The notes: a model not told the origin generated them from the letters alone. DNA of 64,000 nucleotides from Acidobacteria subdivision 2 bacterium RH1 MAG20 (GCA_002197545.1 NFUO01000262.1:62001-126000); one strand, 5' to 3'; shown: positions 43,502 through 52,152, counted from the stretch's first letter. Numbers and translations are program-made.

Positions 43502-45618
43502 GTGAGGCTTTGACAAAGAAGAGCGGCTCCTGGGAAGCCACAAAGATGCGGCCGCTGTTGTTGCCGGTTGCGGCGATCAGCATGGTGTTCGTGATGCTGA
43601 TTCCGGTGCCGAGTTTTGTTCTCGATCTGTTGCTGGCGGCGTCGATTACCGCATCGGTGATCGTGTTTTTAACGGCGGTGCAGGTACGGCGTGCAGTGGA
43701 ATTTTCTGTCTTCCCGACGCTGCTTCTGCTGTTAACGATGTTCCGCCTATCTCTGAATCTAGCGTCCAGCCGCAGGATTCTGCTGCATGGGCATGAGGGA
43801 ACGCACGCTGCCGGTTCGGTGATTGAAGCCTTTGGCCAGTTTGTGGTGGGCGGCAATTACGTGGTGGGATTCGTATTATTTCTTGCCCTCATCGCAATTC
43901 AGTTTCTCGTCGTCAGCCATGGTGCGGTACGGACAGCCGAAGTGACTGCCCGGTTCACGCTCGATGCGCTGCCCGGTAAGCAGATGGCCATCGACGCCGA
44001 TATGAATGCCGGTCTGATCGACGAACAGGGAGCCAGAAAGCGACGGCAGGCGATTGCGCGGGAGGCCGAATTCTACGGCGCGATGGACGGTGCGGCGAGG
44101 TTCAACCAGCGGGACTCAATGGCCACCATTCTGATCACGGCAATCAACATCATTGCAGGGTTGCTGATTGGCGTGTTTCAACAGGGTGCCGATCTGGCGA
44201 CAGCGGTGAAGACTTATACGATTCTCACCGTTGGCGATGGTTTGGTGACGATGATCCCCAGCCTTCTGGTATCGATTGCGGGTGGAATTGTGCTGACGCG
44301 TGCATCGTCTTCAGGATCGTTGGACACCGAGCTTGGAACGCAGTTGCTGCGCGGGAAAAATACACTCTGGATAGCTTGCGGCGTGCTGCTTGCGCTTGCG
44401 CTGATTCCTGGCCTGCCGAAGTTGTCATTCGTGTTGATGGCGGTTGGCGTTGCGCTCATCGCGCGCAAACTGCCGACGGCAAAAGATGAGACGCTGCTGC
44501 AATTGGAAGAGGCTGCGGAGGCTGGAACGATTGCGGGTAAAGCTGAAGTGGTTGATGCAGCGAAGAACGAGAATCTTGCTTCGCTGCTGAAGATGGACGA
44601 GCTGACACTTGAGATAGGTTTTCAACTCATTCCGATGGTCGATGAGAAACAGGGCGGCCAGATGCTCAATCGAGTAAGGGCGTTGCGTCGACATCTGGCG
44701 ACCGAGCTTGGATTCATTGTTCCGCCGGTACACATAACGGACAATCTACGGTTGAAGCCTCGGGAATATGTGGTAAGCCTGCGCGGTATCGAAATAGCGC
44801 GCTGGCAGACGGAGCAGAACTGTTTGTTGGCGGTGAATGCGGACCCGAAGGCCCGCGTGCTGCCGGGCGTGGAGACTCGGGAACCGGCGTTTGGCGTACT
44901 GGCACGGTGGATACAACCAGGGCTGGAGGAGCAGGCGCTGGCGGCGGGCTATTCGGTTGTTGATCAGACGACGGTGATTGGAACGCATCTGGGCGAGCTG
45001 ATTCGCAGATACGCACACGAACTGCTGGGCCGACAGGAGGTAAAGCGGCTATTGGACAGCATGAATGAGAGTCATCCGAAGCTGGTTGAGGAGTTGGTGC
45101 CGAAGCTGATGACGCTGGGCGAGGTACAGCGAGTGCTGCAGCAGTTGTTGCGGGAGCAGGTCTCGATCCGCGATCTTGGTGCGATTCTTGAGTATTTGGT
45201 GGAGGCTGCGCAGTCTTCAAAGAACGTAGTTTATCTGGTGGAGACCGTGAGGCAGTCGCTTGGACGAGGCCTTATTCATCCTTTGTTGGATGGGGAAGGG
45301 AGCCTGCGTGTGCTGCTGCTGGAGCAGACACTTGAGACCGAACTCTTGAACACCTTTGATCCAAAGAGTCCGCTCTTGTTGGGTGATGGCGTGCGGACGG
45401 GTGGAATGCCTGCAGATTTTCTGCGGCAGCTTGTGGAATCTGTGAAACGCCTAACCGGAGGAGCTTCTACATCGGCACTCCCCGTGCTCTTATGCCCAAG
45501 TCCAGCTCGTTATCACGTGAGGCGCTGGTTGGAACCTTTTCTGCCAAAGGTGACAGTTTTGGCCCCGGTGGAGATTCCGAGCGAGATCCGAGTTCGCAGC
45601 ATGGGGACCGTTGGTTGA
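43498..45618 (+). CDS. flhA: Flagellar export gate protein FlhA
   Basis: Largest export-gate subunit, 706 residues from a GTG overlapping the flhB stop. Eight membrane helices in the N-terminal half, including the FHIPEP-type block (FSVFPTLLLLLTMFRLSLNLASSRRILLHGHEG) and RFTLDALPGKQMAIDADMNAGLIDEQGARKRR. The cytoplasmic half (PPVHITDNLRLKPREYVVSLRGIEIAR...GVETREPAFGVLARWI) carries the substrate/chaperone-docking domains. Length normal. Confidence 0.96.
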   Translation: MSEALTKKSGSWEATKMRPLLLPVAAISMVFVMLIPVPSFVLDLLLAASITASVIVFLTAVQVRRAVEFSVFPTLLLLLTMFRLSLNLASSRRILLHGHEGTHAAGSVIEAFGQFVVGGNYVVGFVLFLALIAIQFLVVSHGAVRTAEVTARFTLDALPGKQMAIDADMNAGLIDEQGARKRRQAIAREAEFYGAMDGAARFNQRDSMATILITAINIIAGLLIGVFQQGADLATAVKTYTILTVGDGLVTMIPSLLVSIAGGIVLTRASSSGSLDTELGTQLLRGKNTLWIACGVLLALALIPGLPKLSFVLMAVGVALIARKLPTAKDETLLQLEEAAEAGTIAGKAEVVDAAKNENLASLLKMDELTLEIGFQLIPMVDEKQGGQMLNRVRALRRHLATELGFIVPPVHITDNLRLKPREYVVSLRGIEIARWQTEQNCLLAVNADPKARVLPGVETREPAFGVLARWIQPGLEEQALAAGYSVVDQTTVIGTHLGELIRRYAHELLGRQEVKRLLDSMNESHPKLVEELVPKLMTLGEVQRVLQQLLREQVSIRDLGAILEYLVEAAQSSKNVVYLVETVRQSLGRGLIHPLLDGEGSLRVLLLEQTLETELLNTFDPKSPLLLGDGVRTGGMPADFLRQLVESVKRLTGGASTSALPVLLCPSPARYHVRRWLEPFLPKVTVLAPVEIPSEIRVRSMGTVG

Positions 45619-45645
45619 ATGCGAACGAATTGCAGGTGAGCAGAA

Positions 45646-46587
45646 GTGAAAGCGCGAAAGGCAGAGCAGGACACGGAGGAAGTGATGGGGATAGGGAGTT
45701 CGGTTCCGGTACAGGTTTTGCAGGGACTATCGGATGGCAAGTTGCTCGTTGAAGGACTGCCAGAAACAATGGCACTGTTTACGCCCTACGTTGGGAATAG
45801 CCAGCTAGGGGGTGCAACGTCCGAAAGTGGAACTGCGTCGGACCGTGATTTGATGTTGATGGAACATCTGCCAACGGTGCGTTATCTGGCGCGGCGTATT
45901 CATGAACGGTTGCCGCAGCATGTGGAACTGGACGATCTTATTTCTGCCGGAGTCGTTGGGTTGATCGACGCTTTTTCCAAGTTCGATCATGGAAAGAAGG
46001 TGCAGTTCAAAAGTTACGCGCAATTCAGGATTCGCGGGGCAATTCTTGATTCTCTGCGCACGCTGGACTGGAGTCCCCGAGAGCTGCGCAGGAAGGGGAG
46101 AGCGGTTGAAGAGGCAATCCATTCAGTGACACAGAGAGTTGGCCGCGCGCCGTCTGAACAGGAGATCGCCCGGGAGATGGAACTAAGCCTGACTGATTAT
46201 CAACAACTACTTGGGGACCTGAAGGGTCTTGAGATCGGCAGCTTGCATATAGAACGCTCGGAGGATTCCGGCGATGAGGAGTTGGCGTATATTCCGGGGT
46301 CGCCTGAAGAAGATCCTTTGTTTCGCTGCCTGAAGGGCGAGATGAAACAGCGGCTGGCAGATGCAATCGACGAACTGCCCGAAAAGGAACGAATGGTTCT
46401 TACTCTCTACTACTACGAAGAGCTGACAATGAAAGAGATTGGATTGACCCTGGGCGTGGTGGAATCGCGTGTCTCGCAGATTCATTCCTCCGCGGTGCTG
46501 CGGTTGCGGACAGCTCTTGCCAGTCTGCGTACTGGTGAATCTGTCAGCGCGCGCAAAGTACCTGGACGGCGAGCATCGTCTCATTAG
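45646..46587 (+). CDS. fliA: RNA polymerase sigma factor for flagellar operon (sigma-28)
   Basis: A sigma-70-family factor directing late flagellar genes. Regions 2 to 4 are clear: LPTVRYLARRIHERLPQHVELDDLISAGVVGLIDAFSKFDHGKKVQFKSYAQFRIRGAILDSLRTLDWSPRELRRKGR (region 2, with the WSPR motif of FliA), region 3 (GRAPSEQEIAREMELS) and region 4 (DELPEKERMVLTLYYYEELTMKEIGLTLGVVESRVSQIHSSAVLRLR). From GTG 45646 it has 313 residues; about 60-70 N-terminal residues before region 2 are extra compared with the usual 240-260 residue FliA. ATG 45685 is an alternative start. Encoded between flhA and fliM; no flhF or flhG intervenes. Confidence 0.93.
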   Translation: MKARKAEQDTEEVMGIGSSVPVQVLQGLSDGKLLVEGLPETMALFTPYVGNSQLGGATSESGTASDRDLMLMEHLPTVRYLARRIHERLPQHVELDDLISAGVVGLIDAFSKFDHGKKVQFKSYAQFRIRGAILDSLRTLDWSPRELRRKGRAVEEAIHSVTQRVGRAPSEQEIAREMELSLTDYQQLLGDLKGLEIGSLHIERSEDSGDEELAYIPGSPEEDPLFRCLKGEMKQRLADAIDELPEKERMVLTLYYYEELTMKEIGLTLGVVESRVSQIHSSAVLRLRTALASLRTGESVSARKVPGRRASSH

Positions 46588-46638
46588 AGCCAGTGGAATC
46601 AGAAAAAACTTAGGGATAGAAGAACAAAGGGGGCATGC

Positions 46639-47652
46639 GTGGGGAAGCAGCTTGAACAGGGAGATATCGATGCATTATTCGCGGCGGCTGGAGCGAATCA
46701 TGCGGAGCCGCCAGCCGATGCCTCCACTCCGTTGGAGAGATATAACTTCAGCCGCTCGGGACAGATCAGCAACGAGCAGATGCGGGCGATCAGTACGGTA
46801 AATGATCTATTTGCGCGTAATCTCATGCATACTCTCGGAGCGTGGTTACGAACTCCGTTACGGGTCAAGCTGGTGGCAGGTGAGCAGTTGCCGTTCAAGG
46901 AATTTCTGGAACGACTCTCCATTCATACTTATGTCTGTTCACTTCGTCTGGAGCCGCTAGGCGCCGTCGGTTTGCTCGAACTTGAGCTGGCCATCGCGTC
47001 GCCGATTGTGGATGTTCTGTTGGGCGGAGTGGGACAGGCATGGCCAGTGAGAGAGCTGACTGATATAGAAGAAGCGATTCTTACCTCTGTAGTCCAGGTG
47101 GCCGTGCAGGAGCTGAACCTGGCTTGGCAATCGGTCGGGCTCGAATTTGTCTTTGAGAAGCGCGAGACAGATGCAGCAGTGGCGCGGATGCTGACTCCAG
47201 GTGAAAAAACATTGTGCGTGAGTTTTGAGGCGAGAATGCCGGAGGCGCAGGGAGTTCTTAATCTATGTCTGCCTGCGGTTGTGCTAAACGCTATTCTGCG
47301 GCGGCTAATCTCTGAAGGAGACCGTCCGCGCAGGCGATCGAAAGAGGCCCAGGTAAGGATGAGAGATCTGCTGGGCGAAGCAAAAGTAGGCGCGTTGTTG
47401 CAGTTTCCGCAAATGCGATTGCGCGCAAGTGAGGTGGCGTCGCTGGTGCCTGGGACAGTATTGCGGCTGCCGCTTCCGAAGACTTCGACGGCAGAGTTGC
47501 GTGTAGGTGGGTTGCACTTCGGATATGCGCATCCGGTACGGACTGGAGAGCATCGCGGCGCGCAGCTTGAGATGGATAGAGAAATAGTTGCTCGGCAACA
47601 GGCTCAAACCTTGAGCAAACAGGCAGATGCCGCAACGACGAACGTGAATTGA
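46639..47652 (+). CDS. fliM: Flagellar motor switch protein FliM
   Basis: C-ring subunit that binds CheY-P; 337 residues from GTG 46639, downstream of AAAGGGGG. The N-terminus (GKQLEQGDIDALF) is the CheY/FliG-docking EIDALL-type motif, followed by the middle domain (YNFSRSGQISNEQMRAISTVNDLFARNLMHTLGAWLRTPLRVKLV) and a C-terminal SpoA domain (LLGEAKVGALLQFPQMRLRASEVASLVPGTVLRLPLP). Overlaps the following fliN start region by a few bases. Confidence 0.94.
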   Translation: MGKQLEQGDIDALFAAAGANHAEPPADASTPLERYNFSRSGQISNEQMRAISTVNDLFARNLMHTLGAWLRTPLRVKLVAGEQLPFKEFLERLSIHTYVCSLRLEPLGAVGLLELELAIASPIVDVLLGGVGQAWPVRELTDIEEAILTSVVQVAVQELNLAWQSVGLEFVFEKRETDAAVARMLTPGEKTLCVSFEARMPEAQGVLNLCLPAVVLNAILRRLISEGDRPRRRSKEAQVRMRDLLGEAKVGALLQFPQMRLRASEVASLVPGTVLRLPLPKTSTAELRVGGLHFGYAHPVRTGEHRGAQLEMDREIVARQQAQTLSKQADAATTNVN

Positions 47653-47666
47653 GTGAGGCTAAGGGT

Positions 47667-47972
47667 ATGGAGAAGGCAATAGGGGCAAGCGAAATGGCGG
47701 GAGCAGAGGCGATGGCGATGTTGTTCGACATCGAGCTTGACGCAATGCTGCAGTTCGGTTCGCGGGAGTTGCCGCTGCGAGAGGTGCTGGAACTGGGACC
47801 GGGGGATGTTGTGGAACTCGACCGGCATGTGTCCGAGCCGGTGGATCTTGTGATTGGAGATCGCATTGTGGCGCGTGGCGAGGTGGTGATTGTGAGCGGC
47901 AACTTTGCACTGCGTATCACGGAAGTAGCAACGCCGCAGTTGCGGCTGGAGAGCATACGATGTCTTTTCTAG
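47667..47972 (+). CDS. fliN: Flagellar motor switch protein FliN (second, classical copy)
   Basis: C-ring subunit; 101 residues from ATG 47667 (after AAGGG), or 107 from a TTG at 47649 that overlaps the fliM stop. The SpoA domain is classical: MLFDIELDAMLQFGSRELPLREVLELGPGDVVELDRHVSEPVDLVIGDRIVARGEVVIVSGNFALRITEV. It is much closer to textbook FliN than the first SpoA protein at 39687. Overlaps the next gene by 13 bases. Confidence 0.92.
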   Translation: MEKAIGASEMAGAEAMAMLFDIELDAMLQFGSRELPLREVLELGPGDVVELDRHVSEPVDLVIGDRIVARGEVVIVSGNFALRITEVATPQLRLESIRCLF

Positions 47973-48934
47973 AAAGAGGAAACAATGGCCGGACAACAGG
48001 TGCTTTGATATGGGAGGGCGATGCCTATAGACCCTCGAATTTTCCGGAGCACGACCCGGATGAAGTCGGATTGCCCGCTTCGCTGGCGCAGGCACACCGG
48101 CGTCTCTGCGGAAGTGCGGAGTGCGAGAGTGGTTGGACAATGCCGTGGAGAAGTCGCCGCCGTCCCATCTTTGAAGGTCAGTGGGGTTGCAGTGGCCGGT
48201 GTGTGCTGGCGATTGTGCGGGCTGCGTTGCGGCGGGAGGCTGGAGATGGAATCATGGCGGCTGTTCCACATCGTCACAGGGTTCCTTTGGGTCTGCTGAT
48301 GTTGGCGCAGGGAGGGATTACACATGCGCAGTTGCGGCAGGCTTTGGAGGCGCAGCGGCAGAACGGCACTGGACGCATCGGTGAGTGGCTCATCGCCGAG
48401 TGCGGCCTCGAAGCGGAGCAGATTACTCGCGGGCTCAGTATGCAATGGAACTGTCCTGTGCTTGGGGTCGAGGGGTTTTCTCCCGAGGCGATGGCGCTGG
48501 TGATGCCTGGGATCTTTGTTGAGAGATTTGGTTTGTTGCCGCTGCGAGTTGCGGGGGCGCGGATTCTGTATCTTGCGTTTGAGGACTGTCTGGATGCTTC
48601 GGCCGGTCTGGCTGTCGAACAGATGACTGGGCTGAAGGTTGAGAGCGGGGTATTGAACGAAGTCCAGTTCCAGGCTGCGAGAAACCGATTATTGCAGTGT
48701 GATGCGGTTGAGATGAAGCTTGAAGCAGCATCAGATGTAGATACTCTGGCTGGGCGAATCACAGCGCTTTTGGAGCAGAAGCAGCCGATTGCCTCCCGTC
48801 TGGTGAGGATGCACCAATACTATTGGCTGAGGCTGTGGCTGGAGAGCGGCACGAAAGGGAAGGCCGGCAATCTTCCGGTGAGTGGAGAGGACATGAGGGA
48901 TTATGTCTTCACCATTGGTCTCAACGAAAAGTAA
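47960..48934 (+). CDS. Four-Cys segment fused to an MshEN (GspE N-terminal, predicted c-di-GMP-binding) domain
   Basis: A 324-residue protein with no ATPase domain. Residues 50-81 hold C50-x4-C55 and C77-x3-C81, a zinc-site-like quartet. Residues 109-132 (PLGLLMLAQGGITHAQL...) and 139-162 (RIGEWLIAECGLEAEQI...) are two tandem copies of the 24-residue MshEN motif, RLGxx(L/I)(L/I)xxG(L/I)(L/I)xxxxLxxxLxxQ, that binds c-di-GMP in MshE-type proteins; the second copy is near-perfect. A GspE-N-like domain (ALVMPGIFVERFGLLPLRVAGARILYLAFED) follows, then a helical tail with tryptophans. It ends the flagellar cluster and overlaps fliN by 13 bases, suggesting a motility-linked signal input. An internal ATG at 48254 would give the MshEN part alone. 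Function is inference. Confidence 0.7.
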   Translation: MSFLERGNNGRTTGALIWEGDAYRPSNFPEHDPDEVGLPASLAQAHRRLCGSAECESGWTMPWRSRRRPIFEGQWGCSGRCVLAIVRAALRREAGDGIMAAVPHRHRVPLGLLMLAQGGITHAQLRQALEAQRQNGTGRIGEWLIAECGLEAEQITRGLSMQWNCPVLGVEGFSPEAMALVMPGIFVERFGLLPLRVAGARILYLAFEDCLDASAGLAVEQMTGLKVESGVLNEVQFQAARNRLLQCDAVEMKLEAASDVDTLAGRITALLEQKQPIASRLVRMHQYYWLRLWLESGTKGKAGNLPVSGEDMRDYVFTIGLNEK

Positions 48935-48963
48935 AACAAGAGAGCCATTTGGCTCTCTTGTTT
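48934..48963. terminator. Strong terminator closing the flagellar locus
   Basis: A perfect 13-bp stem, AAACAAGAGAGCC (48934-48946) and GGCTCTCTTGTTT (48951-48963), with loop ATTT. It begins at the stop of the last flagellar-locus gene and precedes the convergent peptidoglycan-binding gene, so it can serve both strands. Confidence 0.88.
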
Positions 48964-48982
48964 AGTGGTTATGACCCGTTTT

Positions 48983-49411
48983 CTACTGGGACAAAAGAGA
49001 CGATGTTGAAGCGGATTCTGTCGTACCCAGGGTGGCTGCGGCTGCGGCTCTGGCCGCGTCGCGGTCCGGGCCGAGGCCCAGCTTGATGATGGCGCGGGAG
49101 TCTGGGACCAGTTTAGTCTGCCAGCCATTGTCGGACTGATACTTTTGCATCGCGGCTGAGGTCTGAGTGTCCCAGTGACCAGAGGGGCCGGAGAGGTAGC
49201 CCGATTTGACGAGCGCGGTTTGAATCTGGGTGGCGCGGCTGTCATCAATGGAACGTTGGCCAACATGCTTCGTCACAGTCTTGGAGTGCTTGGGGCTGTG
49301 GCTCAGTCTGTGAGGAGAGGTAGGGCCACGACGTGCATGTATGATTGCCGCGCACGGAAGGGCGGTTGCGAGAACAAGCCCGGAAGTCAGGATGAGTTGA
49401 CCGAACCTCAT
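48983..49411 (-). CDS. Exported peptidoglycan-binding-domain protein
   Basis: A 142-residue protein with an N-terminal signal segment (LILTSGLVLATALPCAAIIHA) and one PG_binding_1 module (ATQIQTALVKSGYLSGPSGHWDTQTSAAMQKYQSDNGWQ), a three-helix fold that binds murein. A His/Ser/Lys-rich linker separates them and the C-terminus is Ala/Ser-rich. No catalytic domain is attached, so it probably tethers or localises; it is convergent with the flagellar locus. Confidence 0.78.
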   Translation of the reverse strand: MRFGQLILTSGLVLATALPCAAIIHARRGPTSPHRLSHSPKHSKTVTKHVGQRSIDDSRATQIQTALVKSGYLSGPSGHWDTQTSAAMQKYQSDNGWQTKLVPDSRAIIKLGLGPDRDAARAAAAATLGTTESASTSSLLSQ

Positions 49412-49600
49412 TATTAACAGAACCTCAAACTTCAGTATGGAATGAAAGACGCAATATTTCTATTTATCGTCTGACTCAGAGTATCCCGAGAGTAACCTGC
49501 GCACAATAGGAATGATATTCTCCAGAAGGGGTACTTTTGACGATCTGGATGGACGAAATTCCGTCAGCGGTTCTTTTCCGGGAAAATGGACTCCTCCAAA

Positions 49601-49631
49601 AAAGAGGGCGCCGAAGACCGGCGCCCTCTTT
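49601..49631. terminator. Terminator downstream of the DegP gene
   Basis: AAAGAGGGCGCC (49601-49612) and GGCGCCCTCTTT (49620-49631), a perfect 12-bp stem with a 7-base loop, flanked by A-run on one side and T-run on the other. It lies 17 bases past the stop of the minus-strand protease gene. It overlaps a 60-codon ORF that is therefore rejected. Confidence 0.88.
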
Positions 49632-49647
49632 CCATCCATCAATGCTT

Positions 49648-51327
49648 CTACGGCAAGGTTCCTCCGATGTATGAGTTGCCGCCACCTTTTACCATTGGTG
49701 AATGAACAACAAAGACTACATCATCCTTGGATTTAAGGGTGGAGACAATGGCCCTGTAGCTGCCTTCGTCGGTGACAGGTTTTTTATTGATCGCGGTGAT
49801 AATTGCTCCTTTGCCCAAGCCGATCTCGTCGGCAAAGGAGCCAGGTCGAACGCTGGTGACAATGACGCCGCTGCTGATTCCTGTCTTGGAAGCAATCTCT
49901 GAAGGAATTGTGGAGACGCTGATGCCTAACGTAGTCTGACCCACGTCACTTGGTTGTGGAGTGGAGTTATCATCCTCCCCTCCCGCGAGGTCGGCGTAAG
50001 TCTTGGCACGATCGCCAATGACTACGCTGGCGACGTCCTTCTTTCCGTTGCGGAGATAGCCGAGTTTGACGGTGGAACCGACCTGACGGGCGGAGATGTC
50101 GTCGACCAGATCGTCGCCACCCTTGATGTTGCGTCCGTCGATGGAGACGATGACGTCGCCGGGTTGGAGACCGGCTTTAGCGGCGCCTCCGCTGGGAGTG
50201 ACGGTGCTGACGATGACTCCGTTGGAGAAACCGTACATGCGGTTGACCGCGGAGTTGACGCCAGGCTGGAAGCTGATGCCGATGGAACCGCGCACCACCT
50301 TATGTTGTGGCCCGATGAGCATGTTGTAAATCTTGGCGATGGTATTGGACGGCATCGCGAAACCGAGACCGACCGATCCCATAGATTGGGTGTAGATGGC
50401 AGTGTTCATGCCGACGACCTGACCAGCCATATCGACTAGAGGGCCACCGGAGTTGCCCGGGTTGATGGAAGCGTCGGTCTGGATGAAGCGTTGAAACTGG
50501 CCCTGGGCAATGCCGTTGGGGCTGGGATCATTATTAATGTCCTCTCCGGAGCGATCTTTTGCGGAGATGATGCCAGCGGTGACGGTCTTGGAGAGGCCCA
50601 ATGGGCTGCCGATGGCAAGCACCCAGTCGCCGACCTGCGCTCCGTCGGAGTTACCGAGTTTGATGGTAGGAAGGGGTTTGTCGGTGTCGATTTTGATAAC
50701 AGCGATGTCGGTTTCTTTATCTACCCCAACGACATGGGCTGGACGGCCTTCGCTGGTCGCGCCGTCGGGGTCGGTGGAGAGCTTGACGTAGATCTTATCG
50801 GCCTTATCGACTACATGATCGTTGGTGATGATATAGCCGCGCGGGTCAACGATGAATCCGGAACCGAGGGCGCGGCGTTCTCCGCCGCCCATGCTGCCGT
50901 CTCCGCCCTCGTCACCCTGACCGCCCTGACCGCCCTGACCGCCGAAGAAGCGGTTGAAGAAGTCCTGCATGTCGCCCTGCTGGTCGTTATTCCCATTCTG
51001 GGAAGGAGGGCCTTGCAACCCACGGCGATTGCGAGGGGTGGCGGACTGCTTTGGGATCTCTTCCGTATTGATATTGACGACGGCCGGGCCGACTTCTTTG
51101 ACGATCTGGGAGAAGCCGTTGGAGAGGGCTACAGGCGAGGGAATTACAAGGGGGGTAGCGTCGGAGGTGTCAATCTTTGCCTGCTCTTTGCCGCTTACAT
51201 TGTTGGTGAGAACGGAGCCAACGAGGATGCCTATAGAAAGGGTGGCGAGAAGGGCGAAGGTAGTGGTGAGGCGGTGGGTGCGCATGCGATCCAACAGGCT
51301 CGGAGAAGGGTTATTTCGTATATCCAT
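49648..51327 (-). CDS. degP: DegP/HtrA-family periplasmic serine protease
   Basis: Trypsin-like protease-chaperone of 559 residues from ATG 51327. A hydrophobic N-terminal anchor/signal (TTTFALLATLSIGILVGSVL, residues 21-40) is followed by a linker, the protease domain and two PDZ domains (NGVIVSTVTPSGGAAKAGLQPGDVIVSIDGRNI and GVIVTSVRPGSFADEIGLGKGAIITAINKKPV). Catalytic triad: H171 in TNDHVVD, D207 in ETDIAVI, S293 in GNSGGPL, all intact. Residues 129-148 are Gly/Gln repeats (GGQGGQGGQ) encoded by three 9-bp DNA repeats. The frame stays open upstream of 51327 but without family features. Confidence 0.93.
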   Translation of the reverse strand: MDIRNNPSPSLLDRMRTHRLTTTFALLATLSIGILVGSVLTNNVSGKEQAKIDTSDATPLVIPSPVALSNGFSQIVKEVGPAVVNINTEEIPKQSATPRNRRGLQGPPSQNGNNDQQGDMQDFFNRFFGGQGGQGGQGDEGGDGSMGGGERRALGSGFIVDPRGYIITNDHVVDKADKIYVKLSTDPDGATSEGRPAHVVGVDKETDIAVIKIDTDKPLPTIKLGNSDGAQVGDWVLAIGSPLGLSKTVTAGIISAKDRSGEDINNDPSPNGIAQGQFQRFIQTDASINPGNSGGPLVDMAGQVVGMNTAIYTQSMGSVGLGFAMPSNTIAKIYNMLIGPQHKVVRGSIGISFQPGVNSAVNRMYGFSNGVIVSTVTPSGGAAKAGLQPGDVIVSIDGRNIKGGDDLVDDISARQVGSTVKLGYLRNGKKDVASVVIGDRAKTYADLAGGEDDNSTPQPSDVGQTTLGISVSTIPSEIASKTGISSGVIVTSVRPGSFADEIGLGKGAIITAINKKPVTDEGSYRAIVSTLKSKDDVVFVVHSPMVKGGGNSYIGGTLP

Positions 51328-51699
51328 AATAGTAAGTCTGACCTCTTTTCGTGCGTTCCGTTGCGCCGGGCCAGGGTTGGCAGGCGAAAGTCTGAGTATA
51401 GTCAATTGTCCTTGATGCCCTCTTGTTAGAGGACTTCATGGGCTTTACGGTTGTTTAGACGCGAGCAAGACGCAAAAGTGTTATGCGAGTGCTTCGCGAT
51501 GGAGTGTACAGCCTGCGCTTCGATTGCAGGCTGACTGTGATGACAGCATGGCGATGTGCGAGTGTTGACTCTTCGCGATGAAGAGATGAGAGCGATTTCG
51601 TGCTCATTGTTGGCCTGTACCGCGCGGAGGACAATGACGGACGGATTGGTTGCCCGGTGATTGATCGCCGTTTGAGTTGCTGCTCCCTTTCCGGGGTTA

Positions 51700-51845
51700 C
51701 CCCCTCCCCCCTTACATTTTCATAAAGTCCTTTGATTCAATAGTTTACCGTTTTTTAGTTTTTGTAAAGTCTTCATTCCAGATATGTTATAGGCAAATTC
51801 CTCTTTATAAAAGAGTTAGACCCAGCATTGCGGCTGGGCCTTTGG
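51700..51845. repeat. Intergenic repeat: C-run, AAAGTCTT, GC hairpin (copy B)
   Basis: Same layout as 15025-15160: C-rich run (51700-51711), a T-rich stretch with ATAAAGTCC, then TTTGTAAAGTCTTCATTCC (from 51761) and a terminal hairpin CCCAGC (51821-51826)/GCTGGG (51833-51838). The shared word TTTG(C/T)AAAGTCTT and the closing GC hairpin relate the two copies; overall similarity is loose. Confidence 0.5.
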
Positions 51846-52081
51846 TCTATTTCTCTACTATTTATAGTGTAACGAATTGAGTGGAACTAATTGGCAAAAA
51901 ATCAAGGTTTATTTTTGGGTATATAAACTATTTGTTTTGTGCTGTTTGAAGGAGTGGGTCGGCTTTTTAGAGGTCGTAAGGGGCTTGACAAGGAAAGACA
52001 GGGCTGAGAGTAAAGGCAGCGAGTAAACGCTATGATGGGCCGCGTAGAGCAATTTCAAAGATGGTATGGGTCTTCGCGGTG

Positions 52082-52152
52082 AAGCGAAAGGCGAATACAG
52101 GCATCTCTCCACTGCAGCGGCAAAAGCGCTGCCTCTGGTCGAGATGACGTGT
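52082..52152. repeat. Repeat-like stretch before the peptidase end
   Basis: Contains the inverted repeat GCAGCG (52114-52119)/CGCTGC (52127-52132) and the words GGTCGAGATGACG and CATCTCTCCACTGC, which recur as short dispersed repeats in this group of bacteria. A second copy is not present in the window, so the assignment rests on recall only. Confidence 0.35.

Noticed and set aside
49460..49642. 60-codon minus-strand frame between the peptidoglycan-binding gene and degP
   Set aside because: It contains the perfect terminator hairpin of degP and has no family features.
51677..51880. 67-codon plus-strand frame in the gene-free region
   Set aside because: Lies entirely within the C-run/AAAGTCTT repeat element.
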